A stretch of DNA of 49,000 bases from Tubulanus polymorphus (taxonomy: Eukaryota > Nemertea > Palaeonemertea > Tubulaniformes > Tubulanidae). Where the stretch lies: NCBI RefSeq assembly GCF_964204645.1, contig NW_027437483.1:1-49000 (forward strand), read 5' to 3'. A program made the position numbers and the translations under genes. Under the pieces are notes generated by a model, which was not told where the DNA came from, searched no databases, and saw nothing but the letters and a program-made list of their open reading frames with translations. Shown piece by piece: positions 31,120-41,614 of this stretch (position 1 is the stretch's first letter; the number at the start of each line of letters is the position of its first letter).

Positions 31120-34100
31120 CAGCTCCAACTTCGCAGAGAACTTTAGTGCAAACACTATATCGCGATCCCTGATTCCACACGAGCTCTCTACAATAATCTA
31201 CAATAATATGCCAGAACCTGGTGACCGTCAAACGCATTTCCCACTTAGTGTGCCATAAAAATGTAATATGCCCAGTCTATCCAGCTCCTACTCCCCCCTA
31301 CTCCCCCTACTCCCTCTTCTGTCTCAGTAACCTATCCAGCTCCTACTCCCCCCTACTCCCTCTTCTGTCTCAGTAACCTATCCAGCTCCTACTCCCCCTA
31401 CTCCACCCTACTCCCTCTCCTGTCTCAGTAACCTATCCAGCTCCTACTCCCCCCTACTCCCTCTCCTGTCTCAGTAACCTATCCAGCTCCTACTCCCCCC
31501 TACTCCCTCTCCTGTCTCAGTAACCTATCCAGCTCCTACTCCCCCCTACTCCCTCTCCTGTCTCAGTAACCTATCCAGCTCCTACTCCCCCTACTCCCCC
31601 CTACTCCCTCTCCTGTCTCAGTAACCTATCCAGCTCCTACTCCCCCTACTCCCCCCTACTCCCTCTCCTGTCTCAGTAACCTATCCAGCTCCTACTCCCC
31701 CCTACTCCCCCCTACTCCCTCTCCTGTCTCAGTAACCTATCCAGCTCCTACTCCCCCCTACTCCCTCTCCTGTCTCAGTAACCTATCCAGCTCCTACTCC
31801 CCCCTACTCCCTCTCCTGTCTCAGTAACCTATCCAGCTCCTACTCCCCCCTACTCCCTCTCCTGTCTCAGTAACCTATCCAGCTCCTACTCCCCCCTACT
31901 CCCTCTCCTGTCTCAGTAACCTATCCAGCTCCTACTCCCCCCTACTCCCCCCTACTCCACCCTACTCCACCCTACTCCCTCTCCTGTCTCAGTAACCTAT
32001 CCAGCTCCTACTCCCCCTACTCCCCCCTACTCCCTCTCCTGTCTCAGTAACCTATCCAGCTCCTACTCCCCCTACTCCCCCCTACTCCCTCTCCTGTCTC
32101 AGTAACCTATCCAGCTCCTACTCCCCCCTACTCCCTCTTCTGTCTCAGTAACCTATCCAGCTCCTACTCCCCCTACTCCCCCCTACTCCCTCTCCTGTCT
32201 CAGTAACCTATCCAGCTCCTACTCCCCCCTACTCCCTCTCCTGTCTCAGTAACCTATCCAGCTCCTACTCCCCCCTACTCCCTCTCCTGTCTCAGTAACC
32301 TATCCAGCTCCTACTCCACCCTACTCCCCCCTACTCCCTCTCCTGTCTCAGTAACCTATCCAGCTCCTACTCCCCCCTACTCCCTCTCCTGTCTCAGTAA
32401 CCTATCCAGCTCCTACTCCCCCTACTCCCTCTCCTGTCTCAGTAACCTATCCAGCTCCTACTCCCCCTACTCCCTCTCCTGTCTCAGTAACCTATCCAGC
32501 TCCTACTCCCCCCTACTCCCTCTCCTGTCTCAGTAACCTATCCAGCTCCTACTCCACCCTACTCCCCCCTACTCCCTCTCCTGTCTCAGTAACCTATCCA
32601 GCTCCTACTCCCCCCTACTCCCTCTCCTGTCTCAGTAACCTATCCAGCTCCTACTCCCCCTACTCCCTCTCCTGTCTCAGTAACCTATCCAGCTCCTACT
32701 CCCCCCTACTCCCCCTACTCCCTCTCCTGTCTCAGTAACCTATCCAGCTCCTACTCCACCCTACTCCCCCTACTCCCTCTCCTGTCTCAGTAACCTATCC
32801 AGCTCCTACTCCCCCTACTCCCCCCTACTCCCTCTCCTGTCTCAGTAACCTATCCAGCTCCTACTCCCCCCTACTCCCTCTCCTGTCTCAGTAACCTATC
32901 CAGCTCCTACTCCCCCCTACTCCCCCCTACTCCCTCTCCTGTCTCAGTAACCTATCCAGCTCCTACTCCCCCCTACTCCCTCTCCTGTCTCAGTAACCTA
33001 TCCAGCTCCTACTCCCCCTACTCCCTCTCCTGTCTCAGTAACCTATCCAGCTCCTACTCCCCCCTACTCCCTCTCCTGTCTCAGTAACCTATCCAGCTCC
33101 TACTCCCCCCTACTCCCCCTACTCCCTCTTCTGTCTCAGTAACCTATCCAGCTCCTACTCCCCCCTACTCCCTCTCCTGTCTCAGTAACCTATCCAGCTC
33201 CTACTCCCCCTACTCCCCCTACTCCCTCTTCTGTCTCAGTAACCTATCCAGCTCCTACTCCCCCTACTCCCTCTCCTGTCTCAGTAACCTATCCAGCTCC
33301 TACTCCCCCTACTCCCTCTCCTGTCTCAGTAACCTATCCAGCTCCTACTCCCCCTACTCCCCCTACTCCCTCTTCTGTCTCAGTAACCTATCCAGCTCCT
33401 ACTCCCCCCTACTCCCTCTCCTGTCTCAGTAACCTATCCAGCTCCTACTCCCCCTACTCCCCCCTACTCCCTCTCCTGTCTCAGTAACCTATCCAGCTCC
33501 TACTCCCCCTACTGGTTGTTTCGTTTTGTCTCACCGTCTGTTTGTTTATTTATACAGGAAGACCGCAATAAAACAAGGACATGTTTTGATAACTTCACCA
33601 GATAAAAGTTTTATGTCAAACAGTTTCGAACGAGGTAAAAACAACATCCATATTCAATCCATGTTTTGATCGACCTGTGATCGACCTGTGATCGAGTTGT
33701 AATCGACCTGTGATCGAGTTGTGATCGACCTATGATCGACCTGTGATCGAGTTGTAATCGACCTGTGATCGAGTTGTGATCGACCTGTGATCGAGTTGTG
33801 ATCGACCTGTGATCGTGCTGTGATCGAGCTGGCGGTGATTGAGCTGTGATTGTTGATCTATTTTTAGCTGGTGATATGACAGGAACCGATGATATGGAAC
33901 AGAGTTTACCTCGTAAACAAACTCCGCGTAAAACGAAACTGACAACGTCATTACCACGGCAACAACAGTCTGAAATTACACCACTAGATGTCTCTGACGA
34001 CTCGACGGGTGATGTCTCATTTTTACCACAGGTTTGTATTGGTTAATTAATGCGAGTGGGTGTCGCCTTATTTAATACGATTGATGTGTATATATTGATT

Positions 34101-35488
34101 GATTGTCAGCTGTCACATCGTGAATCGGAGTTAATTAAACACAGTTCACCGTCGACTGCCGCAGCGTGCTCCTCAATCGCCGCAGCCTGCTCGGTGACCG
34201 GTTCTACTCTCGTCATAGACGCTTCACGTCAAACTATTCACAACAATCAAACAGAAGTAGATGTCGTCATCGGTTACAGCAATTCACCGGTGAAAATAAT
34301 CAACCATTCACCGAGCGTAGTAACGCGTAATCTTAAACAACAGTCACAGCAGTAAGTATACCACCGTATTAATCCAGGATTAACCATGCTGGTAGATGTA
34401 TATTAATCCAGGATTAACCGGTATTGTGTATTGGTATTGTAGGTATATGACTGGTAATACAGCTGAAGCGACTCATATTTCTGTAGATGAAGTTCCTAAA
34501 GTTTTAATCTCTGATCAATCGACTTTATTTAAATCTCCTGTAGTCGTTCGTCAAGATCAAATAGCTGGTTAGTTCATCTATCTCACTATAGAGGGCGAGC
34601 GCGTGTTAGTTCATCTATCTGACTATAGAGGGCGAGCGCGTGTTAGTTCATCTATCTGACTATAGAGGGCGAGCGCGTGTTAGTTCATCTATCTGACTAT
34701 AGAGGGCGAGCGCGTGTTAGATCATCTATCTGACTATAGAGGGCGAGCGCGTGTTAGATCATCTATCTGACTATAGAGGGCGAGCGCGTGTTAGATCATC
34801 TATCTGACTATAGAGGGCGAGCGCGTGTTAGTTCATCTATCTGACTATAGAGGGCGAGCGCGTGTTAGATCATCTATCTGACTATAGAGGGCGAGCGCGT
34901 GTTAGATCATCTATCTGACTATAGAGGGCGAGCGCGTGTTAGATCATCTATCTGACTATAGAGGGCGAGCGCGTGTTAGATCATCTATCTGACTATAGAG
35001 GGCGAGCGCGTGTTAGATCATCTATCTGACTATAGAGGGCGAGCGCGTGTTAGTTCATCTATCTAACTATAGAGGGCGAGCGCGTGTTAGTTCATCTATC
35101 TGACTATAGAGGGCATGTGTTAGTTCATGCGTTAATAAGTTCTATTTTTCATCACCAGGTGGACCGAAAGACTTGAATTCAAGCGCTCGATTGGTGGATG
35201 TAGAAGCTATTAGTCCTATTGTTGCGTCGTCGTCGTCACGGGAACCATCAGGAGGAGCGGTTGGTGTATTTACGGATAGTGATGCAGATTCTCAGAAAGC
35301 TGGATCGGACGACATCAGTGAAATTAACTCTCAAATATCTGATTCAATTATTAGAAAGAAGAAAAAAAAGAAACGTAAGAATTGAAATCTGAGATTTGAT
35401 GATTGATTACAACATCGTAATCTATTCATCATTATTGATCATTTCAGAATTTAAAGTTGTACAATCGAGATATTTATCAGCTAAACCC

Positions 35489-35532
<44 letters not shown>

Positions 35533-37793
35533 TGCAACTGATTCTAGTTTCGCATCAAAATCGATATTATCGAATAAATCACATTTAAAACCGAGACGAA
35601 ATACTAGAATATCGTCGACGCCATCTATTGGTAGTTTATCATCGACGACTCATCGCATCGATTTATCAGAATCGAGTGTTTTATCGAGATCAGGTGCAGC
35701 AGCAGCAGTAGCAGGTGCGTGTACAGGTACAGCAGGTGCAGCAGCAGTAGCAGGTGCGTGTACAGGTACAGCAGGTTTTACCAGTGTCAGCTACACGCAT
35801 TAATTATACATATTCCTGTTTATTTTAGGTATTACATCATTAAAACAATCGTCGAAACAATCGTCTCTTCCTAAAACCAAGGTAAAACCATTGTCGGATG
35901 GAGCATTGTCATTGTTGCGTAACCGTGGATACTTAATGTTATACGGTAATTTTGTTTCAGGTTAAAAAAGATGAGAAATATAACGGGAAACAATTGGATA
36001 ATATTTACAGTCGTTACGTACAGTGGAGATATATGAGATTAAACTTAGATAAATCAGTGAAATTACGTGAGAAACACGCCATGGTTCGTACTACCTCTCT
36101 ACCTCAACACCCCTCCCTCCCCCCACCCCTCAACCTCCCTCACACCCCCTCTACCTCCCTTAACACCCTCTACCTCAACACCCCTCCCTCCCCCCACCCC
36201 TCTACCTCCCTCACACCCCCTCTACCTTCCCCCACCTCTCTACCTCAACACCCCTCCCTCCCCCCCCACCCCTCTACCTCCCTCACACCCCCTCTACCTC
36301 CCTCCGAATACTCCTCTCTACTCCCCTCTACCTCCCTCCGAATACTCCCCTTAACTCCCCACTACCTCCCTCCAATACTCCTCTCGGCCTCCCACACACT
36401 CCCTCTAAATACCTGCTGTTTTTATTTATAGTCATTACTGTACAGTGTTTGGGAACAAGTAGAACAGAGTATAACAGACGCTGATAGGCGGGATTTAAAC
36501 AATGAAACTGTCAATCAAACTGTGAAACTGTTAAACGATTTACTGATATTAGTAAGTATTACTCACACGCCACAGCCTGCTGCTATCCTCACTTGCCAGC
36601 GGGTTATCATCGGTTAGTGTATATTGTAGGATGAAGGGTTTGAACCAGTGATTCATCGTTTGGATACATTTAAACAACAGCATCAGATTTTAGCGAATTC
36701 ATTAGACGCAATTCGGCACCAGATAAATACTGATCAGATATACATACCAGCTGCGGCACCAGCTACATCAGCAGCTTCTCAACAGCAATACATTGAATAT
36801 GAAGGTTAGTCTCATCTCCCCTCACCCGTTACAGACAGCCTCCCCCGTTACAGACAGCCTCCCCCTCCCCCTTTACAGACAGCCTCCCCCGTTACAGACA
36901 GCCTCCCCCTCCCCCGTTACAGACAGCCTCCCCCTCCCCCGTTACAGACAGCCTCCCCCTCCCCCTTTACAGACAGCCTCCCCCGTTACAGACAGCCTCC
37001 CCCTCCCCCTTTACAGACAGCCTCCCCCGTTACAGACAGCCTCCCCCGTTACAGACAGCCTCCCCCTCCCCCGTTACAGACATCCTCCCCCGTTACAGAC
37101 AGTCTCCCCCGTTACAGACATCCTCCCCAGTTACAGACAGCCTCCCCCTCCCCCTTTACAGACAGCCTCCCCCGTTACAGACATCCTCCCCCGTTACCCT
37201 CCCCCTCCCCCTTTACAGACAGCCTCCCCCGTTACAGACATCCTCCCCCGTTACAGACAGCCTCCCCCTCCCCCGTTACAGACAGCCTCCCCCTCCCCCT
37301 TTACAGACAGCCTCCCCCGTTACAGACATCCTCCCCCGTTACAGACAGCCTCCCCCTCCCCCGTTACAGACAGCCTCTCTCCCCCTGTCACAGTCCACCT
37401 TCCCCCTCAGTCTCAAACATCGCCTGTGTTTATTTTCAGATCAGTTGCTGGAATCATTGTTTGAAAGTGAGGAATTGTTGTCTGAATGGAGTCAGTTGCT
37501 TAGTAACGAGAGGCAGATGGACGTACAGAAAGCGTGTGATTCGATGTTAAGATTGGACGACGTCACAGAGAAACAAATACAGCGTTTAAAACTGTAAATA
37601 TTACCGTATATTACACTGTATTACATTCAGTATTACACTGTATTTCTATAATACAATGTATTTGATTTTTAGATGTAAAGAGCTTTTGGCCGATGGAAAA
37701 TCAGAACTTATACAAGAATTATCACTGAATATTCAGCAGATAGAAGATAAACAACTACCATCATCAGCAGCCCTGGAATCAGCAGCACTGTGA
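30796..37793 (+). CDS. HAUS8: HAUS augmin-like complex subunit 8
   Basis: Exons: 30796-30863, 33558-33634, 33868-34031, 34110-34351, 34443-34567, 35159-35374, 35448-35714 (or to 35753), 35829-35881, 35961-36083, 36432-36551, 36630-36804, 37440-37593, 37673-37793. The model is in frame throughout and gives 634 residues (human about 410). Residues 1-400 are basic, Ser/Ala-rich and disordered, with a poly-Ala run and the conserved KVVQSRYL block (300-307), matching the microtubule-binding arm of HAUS8. The C-terminal part (405-634) starts with DNIYSRYVQW (417-426) and is coiled coil. Augmin recruits gamma-tubulin to existing spindle microtubules. The identification rests on the VQSRYL and RYVQW blocks and architecture; moderately sure. 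Confidence 0.78.
31275..33515 (+). repeat. ~45-bp minisatellite in HAUS8 intron 1
   Basis: Nearly 50 units built on CTGTCTCAGTAACCTATCC, AGCTCCTACTCC and CCCCTACTCCCTCTC; unit length varies with the number of CCCCTACT inserts. It makes up most of a 2.7-kb intron. A (CAG)n run lies just before it at 31063-31117. Confidence 0.95.
33668..33845 (+). repeat. ~22-bp repeat in HAUS8 intron 2
   Basis: Alternating TGTGATCGACC and TGTGATCGAGT units, about 8 pairs. Confidence 0.85.
34568..35125 (+). repeat. 37-bp minisatellite in HAUS8 intron 5
   Basis: About 15 units of TTAGTTCATCTATCTGACT plus ATAGAGGGCGAGCGCGTG. The first unit overlaps the splice donor (GTTAGTTC) of exon 5. Confidence 0.95.
36095..36400 (+). 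repeat. Pyrimidine-rich repeat in HAUS8 intron 9
   Basis: Irregular units of CTACCTC, AACACCCCTCC and CTCACACCCCCT; no coding meaning. Confidence 0.85.
36820..37390 (+). repeat. Minisatellite in HAUS8 intron 11
   Basis: About 25 units of CCCCCGTTACAGACAGCCT and shorter CCCCCTCCCC variants. Each unit contains pyrimidines followed by TTACAG, a splice-acceptor-like string. Confidence 0.93.
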
Positions 37794-38155
37794 GAGCTGA
37801 GAACCGGGATCAGCAGCGCTGTGACAGCTGAGAACCGGGATCAGCAGCGCTGTGAGAGCTGAGAACCGGGATCAGCAGCGCTGTGAGAGCTGAGAACCGG
37901 GATCAGCAGCGCTGTGACAGCTGAGAACTGGGATCAGCAGCGCTGTGAGAGCTGAGAACCGGGATCAGCAGCGCTGTGAGAGCTGAGAACCGGGATCAGC
38001 AGCGCTGTGAGAGCTGAGAACCGGGATCAGCAGCGCTGTGAGAGCTGTGAACCGGGATCAGCAGTGCTGTGACAGCTGAGAACCGGGATCAGCAGCGCTG
38101 TGACAGCTGAGAACCGGGATCAGCAGCGCTGTGACAGCTGAGAACCGGGATCAGC
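37792..38155 (+). repeat. ~31-bp minisatellite starting at the HAUS8 stop codon
   Basis: About 12 units of CTGAGAACCGGGATCAGC plus AGCGCTGTGAGAG. The first unit begins in the last codons of HAUS8 (ATCAGCAGCACTGTGA), so the repeat grew from the coding end and fills the 3' UTR. Confidence 0.9.
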
Positions 38156-38288
38156 CTCATGTTTTGAACCAATTAGTTTGAGGATAGTTATAGTTACTGT
38201 AGTAATAATTAATGAAATCAACTGGATTGATTTTAGTTTAGTTAGTGTTTAATTTCTGCTGTTGAACAGTAAAATTGATTCATATTGA

Positions 38289-38294
38289 AATAAA
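38289..38294 (+). terminator. Polyadenylation signal of HAUS8
   Basis: AATAAA about 500 bp after the HAUS8 stop, followed by a T-rich stretch. Confidence 0.6.
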
Positions 38295-38642
38295 CGTCTT
38301 TTCTATCAGTTTTAATCAGTTTGTTTTTTATTCATTTATAAAAATCTCATTGAAAATTCTATGGAGGAATGGATTCAGTGGTTCTGATGCTGTATAGGGA
38401 GGATAATAGCAGACGATGTAGAAGGCAGCTCTAAAGTTATGATAGGGGCCGAATAGAAGGGATTAAAGGCTTGACTTGGGCTGAATTCTGCAAATTTATT
38501 CAGATTCAAACTATTGATTGTTGGGGATGGAAAGCAGCTCAGGAGAAGCGCAGAAAGAATCTTGCCACTGTCAGGATATTCTGTTGATAGTTGGGGGTGG
38601 AGAGCTCAGAGAAAAGAGAACTTCAATATTACAATAAATAGA
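38295..38642. other. Convergent 3' intergenic region
   Basis: Separates the 3' ends of HAUS8 (plus) and UBOX5 (minus). AAATAAA-type signals in minus orientation (TTTATT near 38489) could end UBOX5. Two diverged copies of a TTGTTGGGGATGGA-like block lie at about 38517 and 38587. Confidence 0.5.
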
Positions 38643-40400
38643 TTACAAATTTATTTTCTGAATTTGTTTTGCAGTAAAAGACAAATTACATAAATGACAT
38701 GTTTTTGATTGAATAACACAATTTCTACAGATAAAATGTTTACAAGGAAATTCATACACATTTGATGCCGTCTCAATATTTTCATCACAAATAACGCATG
38801 ATTTTCTAGTTTTATTACACACAGCCAGGGGGCGTTGTTTAGTTAAATATGAAGGTAAACCTGATAAAACTGATAAATCTATGCTACAATCAAATTTCCT
38901 TTTATTACTGATTTCAGACTGACTTTTACAACTTTCATCATCTATCTTACACTCAGCAGAGCTTGCACTTCTCTCATTGGAACTCTTAGAACTCGAGGGG
39001 CAGCTTGGTGGACAACTCCTAGCATAACTTACAGTTCTCTGAGTTGAGATTGGAGTTCTATGAGTTGAGATTGGAGTTCTATGAGTTGAGATTGGAGTTC
39101 TATGAGTTGAGCTTGGAGTACTATGAGTTGAGCTTGGAGTTCTATGAGTTGAGATTGGAGTTCTATGAGTTGAGATTGGAGTTCTATGAGTTGAGATTGG
39201 AGTTCTATGAGTTGAGATTGGAGTACTATGAGTTGAGATTGGAGTTCTATGAGTTGAGATTGGAGTTCTCAAAGTCTGATTTTCAGATAGTTTATTCAAG
39301 TAATTTAAGTTATGAACATCATAAATTGATCCTACAGTTCTACAACTCGTAAATATACCAGATTTCAATAGAAATTGATCGATTCTAGATTTCAATTTTC
39401 CATTAGGGATACATTTATTGATTTCTGTAAGAGTGACCCCTGTGAAAGGGTCGCTCGGTACACGACCTTTGACCTTGTCATCGTTTATAATGCGTTCTAA
39501 AGTAGTTTGATCTATATTATGACCGCTGGGAAGTAACATAGGAATAGTCATCAGGTCACAAGTGATTTCATCGAGAAAGTCTATAGGAATTTCATCATCG
39601 TTTATTTTAGAGCGAGTTGTTTTCGAATTTGTACAACTCTCTTCAGTAACCGTCACTGACCGAGGAGCGGCGAGTTGAGGAGCAGCGAGTTGTAAACTCT
39701 GCAATAATTGATTATGAATATCGACGATAGTTTGAATCAATGTTCGATGATTTGAAATTGAAGGTTCACCTAAAACGGCCAATCGTTTTAAAGCAGGAAT
39801 TGAACCGTTTGAAGTTTGAACGACGCGTATTGTTAAAGCGTTTATTTCACGACTGTTTCTACTGTTTATATCCGTATCTATAATCGGTAACCGTAGCGAC
39901 CACCAGCTCGAATACGATCGTAGATTTAATCTCGGTGTAAATCGGTCATTCTCGAAATTAATCACAGTTTTTTCTGATGTGTTACGAAATCTTGCGACAA
40001 TCCGGAATAATCCTGAGGTAGATGGCGCTGCAGTCTGTTTGCGGGTAGGGGGCGTTGCAGTCTGTTTGCGGGTAGGGGGCGCCGCAGTCTGTTCCGATAT
40101 AATCCATGGATTTGATATTTTACCGGATCTCGTTGAGATTTCAAATCCAGTCGATTTTTGAGATCCGACGCAACAATCAATAATAACCCGGTGAATATCG
40201 ATAGTACAAGGAAATTCAATCGTCACGGAAACGGGACATTTAATAAATCTCTCGACCATGAAACCGTTTTGATGGTGGCTGTTTGTCGCTGCTGCTGCTG
40301 CTGATGATGAAATTAAATTCTTTAATTCATAATTATCAGCACTAATTTTATCGCAGTGAATTCTAGGCTGAAACAACGCATCACAAAAATTAATAGACAT
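38643..40400 (-). CDS. UBOX5: U-box/RING E3 ubiquitin ligase, UBOX5 (RNF37) family
   Basis: 585 residues in one coding exon. The N-terminal ~1-215 correspond to the conserved RNF37 N-domain. A U-box lies at 271-345 (IPIDFLDEITCDLM, PSGHNID, SDPFTG, LKSRIDQFL), and a C3HC4 RING ends the protein (C535, C538, C553, H555, C558, C561, C568, C571). A U-box plus a C-terminal RING is the specific architecture of UBOX5/RNF37, a nuclear E3 that works with E2 enzymes. The linker (379-455) is an in-frame 7-residue repeat (TPISTHR), and a second short repeat (RKQTAAPPT) lies at 105-128. The start ATG is the first in the frame. Confidence 0.92.
   Translation of the reverse strand: MSINFCDALFQPRIHCDKISADNYELKNLISSSAAAAATNSHHQNGFMVERFIKCPVSVTIEFPCTIDIHRVIIDCCVGSQKSTGFEISTRSGKISNPWIISEQTAAPPTRKQTATPPTRKQTAAPSTSGLFRIVARFRNTSEKTVINFENDRFTPRLNLRSYSSWWSLRLPIIDTDINSRNSREINALTIRVVQTSNGSIPALKRLAVLGEPSISNHRTLIQTIVDIHNQLLQSLQLAAPQLAAPRSVTVTEESCTNSKTTRSKINDDEIPIDFLDEITCDLMTIPMLLPSGHNIDQTTLERIINDDKVKGRVPSDPFTGVTLTEINKCIPNGKLKSRIDQFLLKSGIFTSCRTVGSIYDVHNLNYLNKLSENQTLRTPISTHRTPISTHSTPISTHRTPISTHRTPISTHRTPISTHRTPSSTHSTPSSTHRTPISTHRTPISTHRTPISTQRTVSYARSCPPSCPSSSKSSNERSASSAECKIDDESCKSQSEISNKRKFDCSIDLSVLSGLPSYLTKQRPLAVCNKTRKSCVICDENIETASNVYEFPCKHFICRNCVIQSKTCHLCNLSFTAKQIQKINL
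39035..39268 (-). repeat. 21-bp coding minisatellite in UBOX5
   Basis: Eleven units coding TPISTHR (variants TPSSTHS, TPISTQR) lie between the U-box and the RING. The period keeps the reading frame. Confidence 0.92.
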
Positions 40401-40425
40401 TGCTCAACTTTGCCTTACACTAAAA

Positions 40426-40815
40426 CAGTTCCACACGCGCAGCGGGGCTATCCACTAACAGTTCCACACGCGCAACGGGGCTATCCACTAACAGTTCCAC
40501 ACGCGCAGCGGGGCTATCCACTAACAGTTCCACACGCGCAGCGGGGCTATCCACTAACAGTTCCACACGCGCAGCGGGGCTATCCACTAACAGTTCCACA
40601 CACACGTGGCAGGGCTATCCACTAACAGTTCCACACACACGTGGCAGGGCTATCCACTAACAGTTCCACACACACGCGCGGCTATCCACTAACAGTTCCA
40701 CACGCGCAGCGGGGCTATCCACTAACAGTTCCACGCCCACGTGGCAGGGCTATCCACTAACAGTTCCACACACACAACTATCCACTAAAAGTTCCACATA
40801 CACAGGGCTATCCAC
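40426..40815 (+). repeat. ~32-bp minisatellite upstream of UBOX5
   Basis: About 12 units of AACAGTTCCACACGCGCAG plus CGGGGCTATCCACT, becoming irregular (CACACACGTGGCAGG) to the right. It starts within 30 bp of the UBOX5 start codon and so lies in its 5' UTR or promoter. Confidence 0.93.
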
Positions 40816-40984
40816 TCCAGGCCCTGCACTTCTGTCGTGTGCGTCTTTGTCTTTTAGCTGAAAAATCAGATTAAGAATATCAAGCTAAGGAAGTGAAGAA
40901 AAGAAAGATTGCCTTTCAATTCCGGGCCCGACAGCTGTGTTGGCCTAGCCATTGACTGAACCGTAACAATGTCTGGTATCCAGG

Positions 40985-41065
40985 ACTAGCCCAACCTGTA
41001 GTAGGCCTAGCCTGTAGTAGGCCCAACCTGTAGTAGGCCTAGCCTGTAGTAGGCCTAGCGTAGGA
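40985..41065 (+). repeat. Short repeat of CCTGTAGTAGGC units
   Basis: Five units of CCTGTAGTAGGCCTAG or CCTGTAGTAGGCCCAA. The rest of 40816-41614 holds no ORF; it is the divergent spacer between UBOX5 and SPEF2. Confidence 0.8.
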
Positions 41066-41614
41066 AGAAGAATTTGTATCTAAAAATAAAGAATGTGAGC
41101 CATGATGCGGTACAGTGCAGTGGAAGGGCCTATAACTCTCCATCCCCGCATCATCTGCTTGTTGTAATTAGTCAGTAACCTGTCTGTGGTTTAGTTTCAC
41201 GATCGGATATTTTCACAAACGCCCATCCGATTATAAAAGGCTTACCACCAATGATTAGGTAACTAACTACTGGTTGGTTGTTGCTGAAGAAGAAAAGTTT
41301 ATGTGAAACACAATCACACTTGGTGGTGGTGGACCTTTCTTTTCAACCAACTATTTATTAATATATTAAAAGTTGCCGAGCGCCTTTTTCAGGATTACAA
41401 CTATCGACAGATACAGAAAACACTATGAACTACTATAAAATAGTGTAAAATACTCGTAGCAGCAATAACCGTGTTCAATAAAATATGAATTGAATTTGAA
41501 TTTGTGTCCGGTGGCGCCGCCTGGTGTGAATTGCCATGGTAACGGTTTGTTGCCGGATATATTAACAGCGCGGTTTTGGTTTAGGCGGCTGTTCAGCTGC
41601 TCGAAGGTGTAAAA

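Noticed and set aside
31043-31258. Poly-Ser ORF as a HAUS8 exon
   Set aside because: No usable donor, and the HAUS8 frame joins perfectly from 30863 to 33558 without it.
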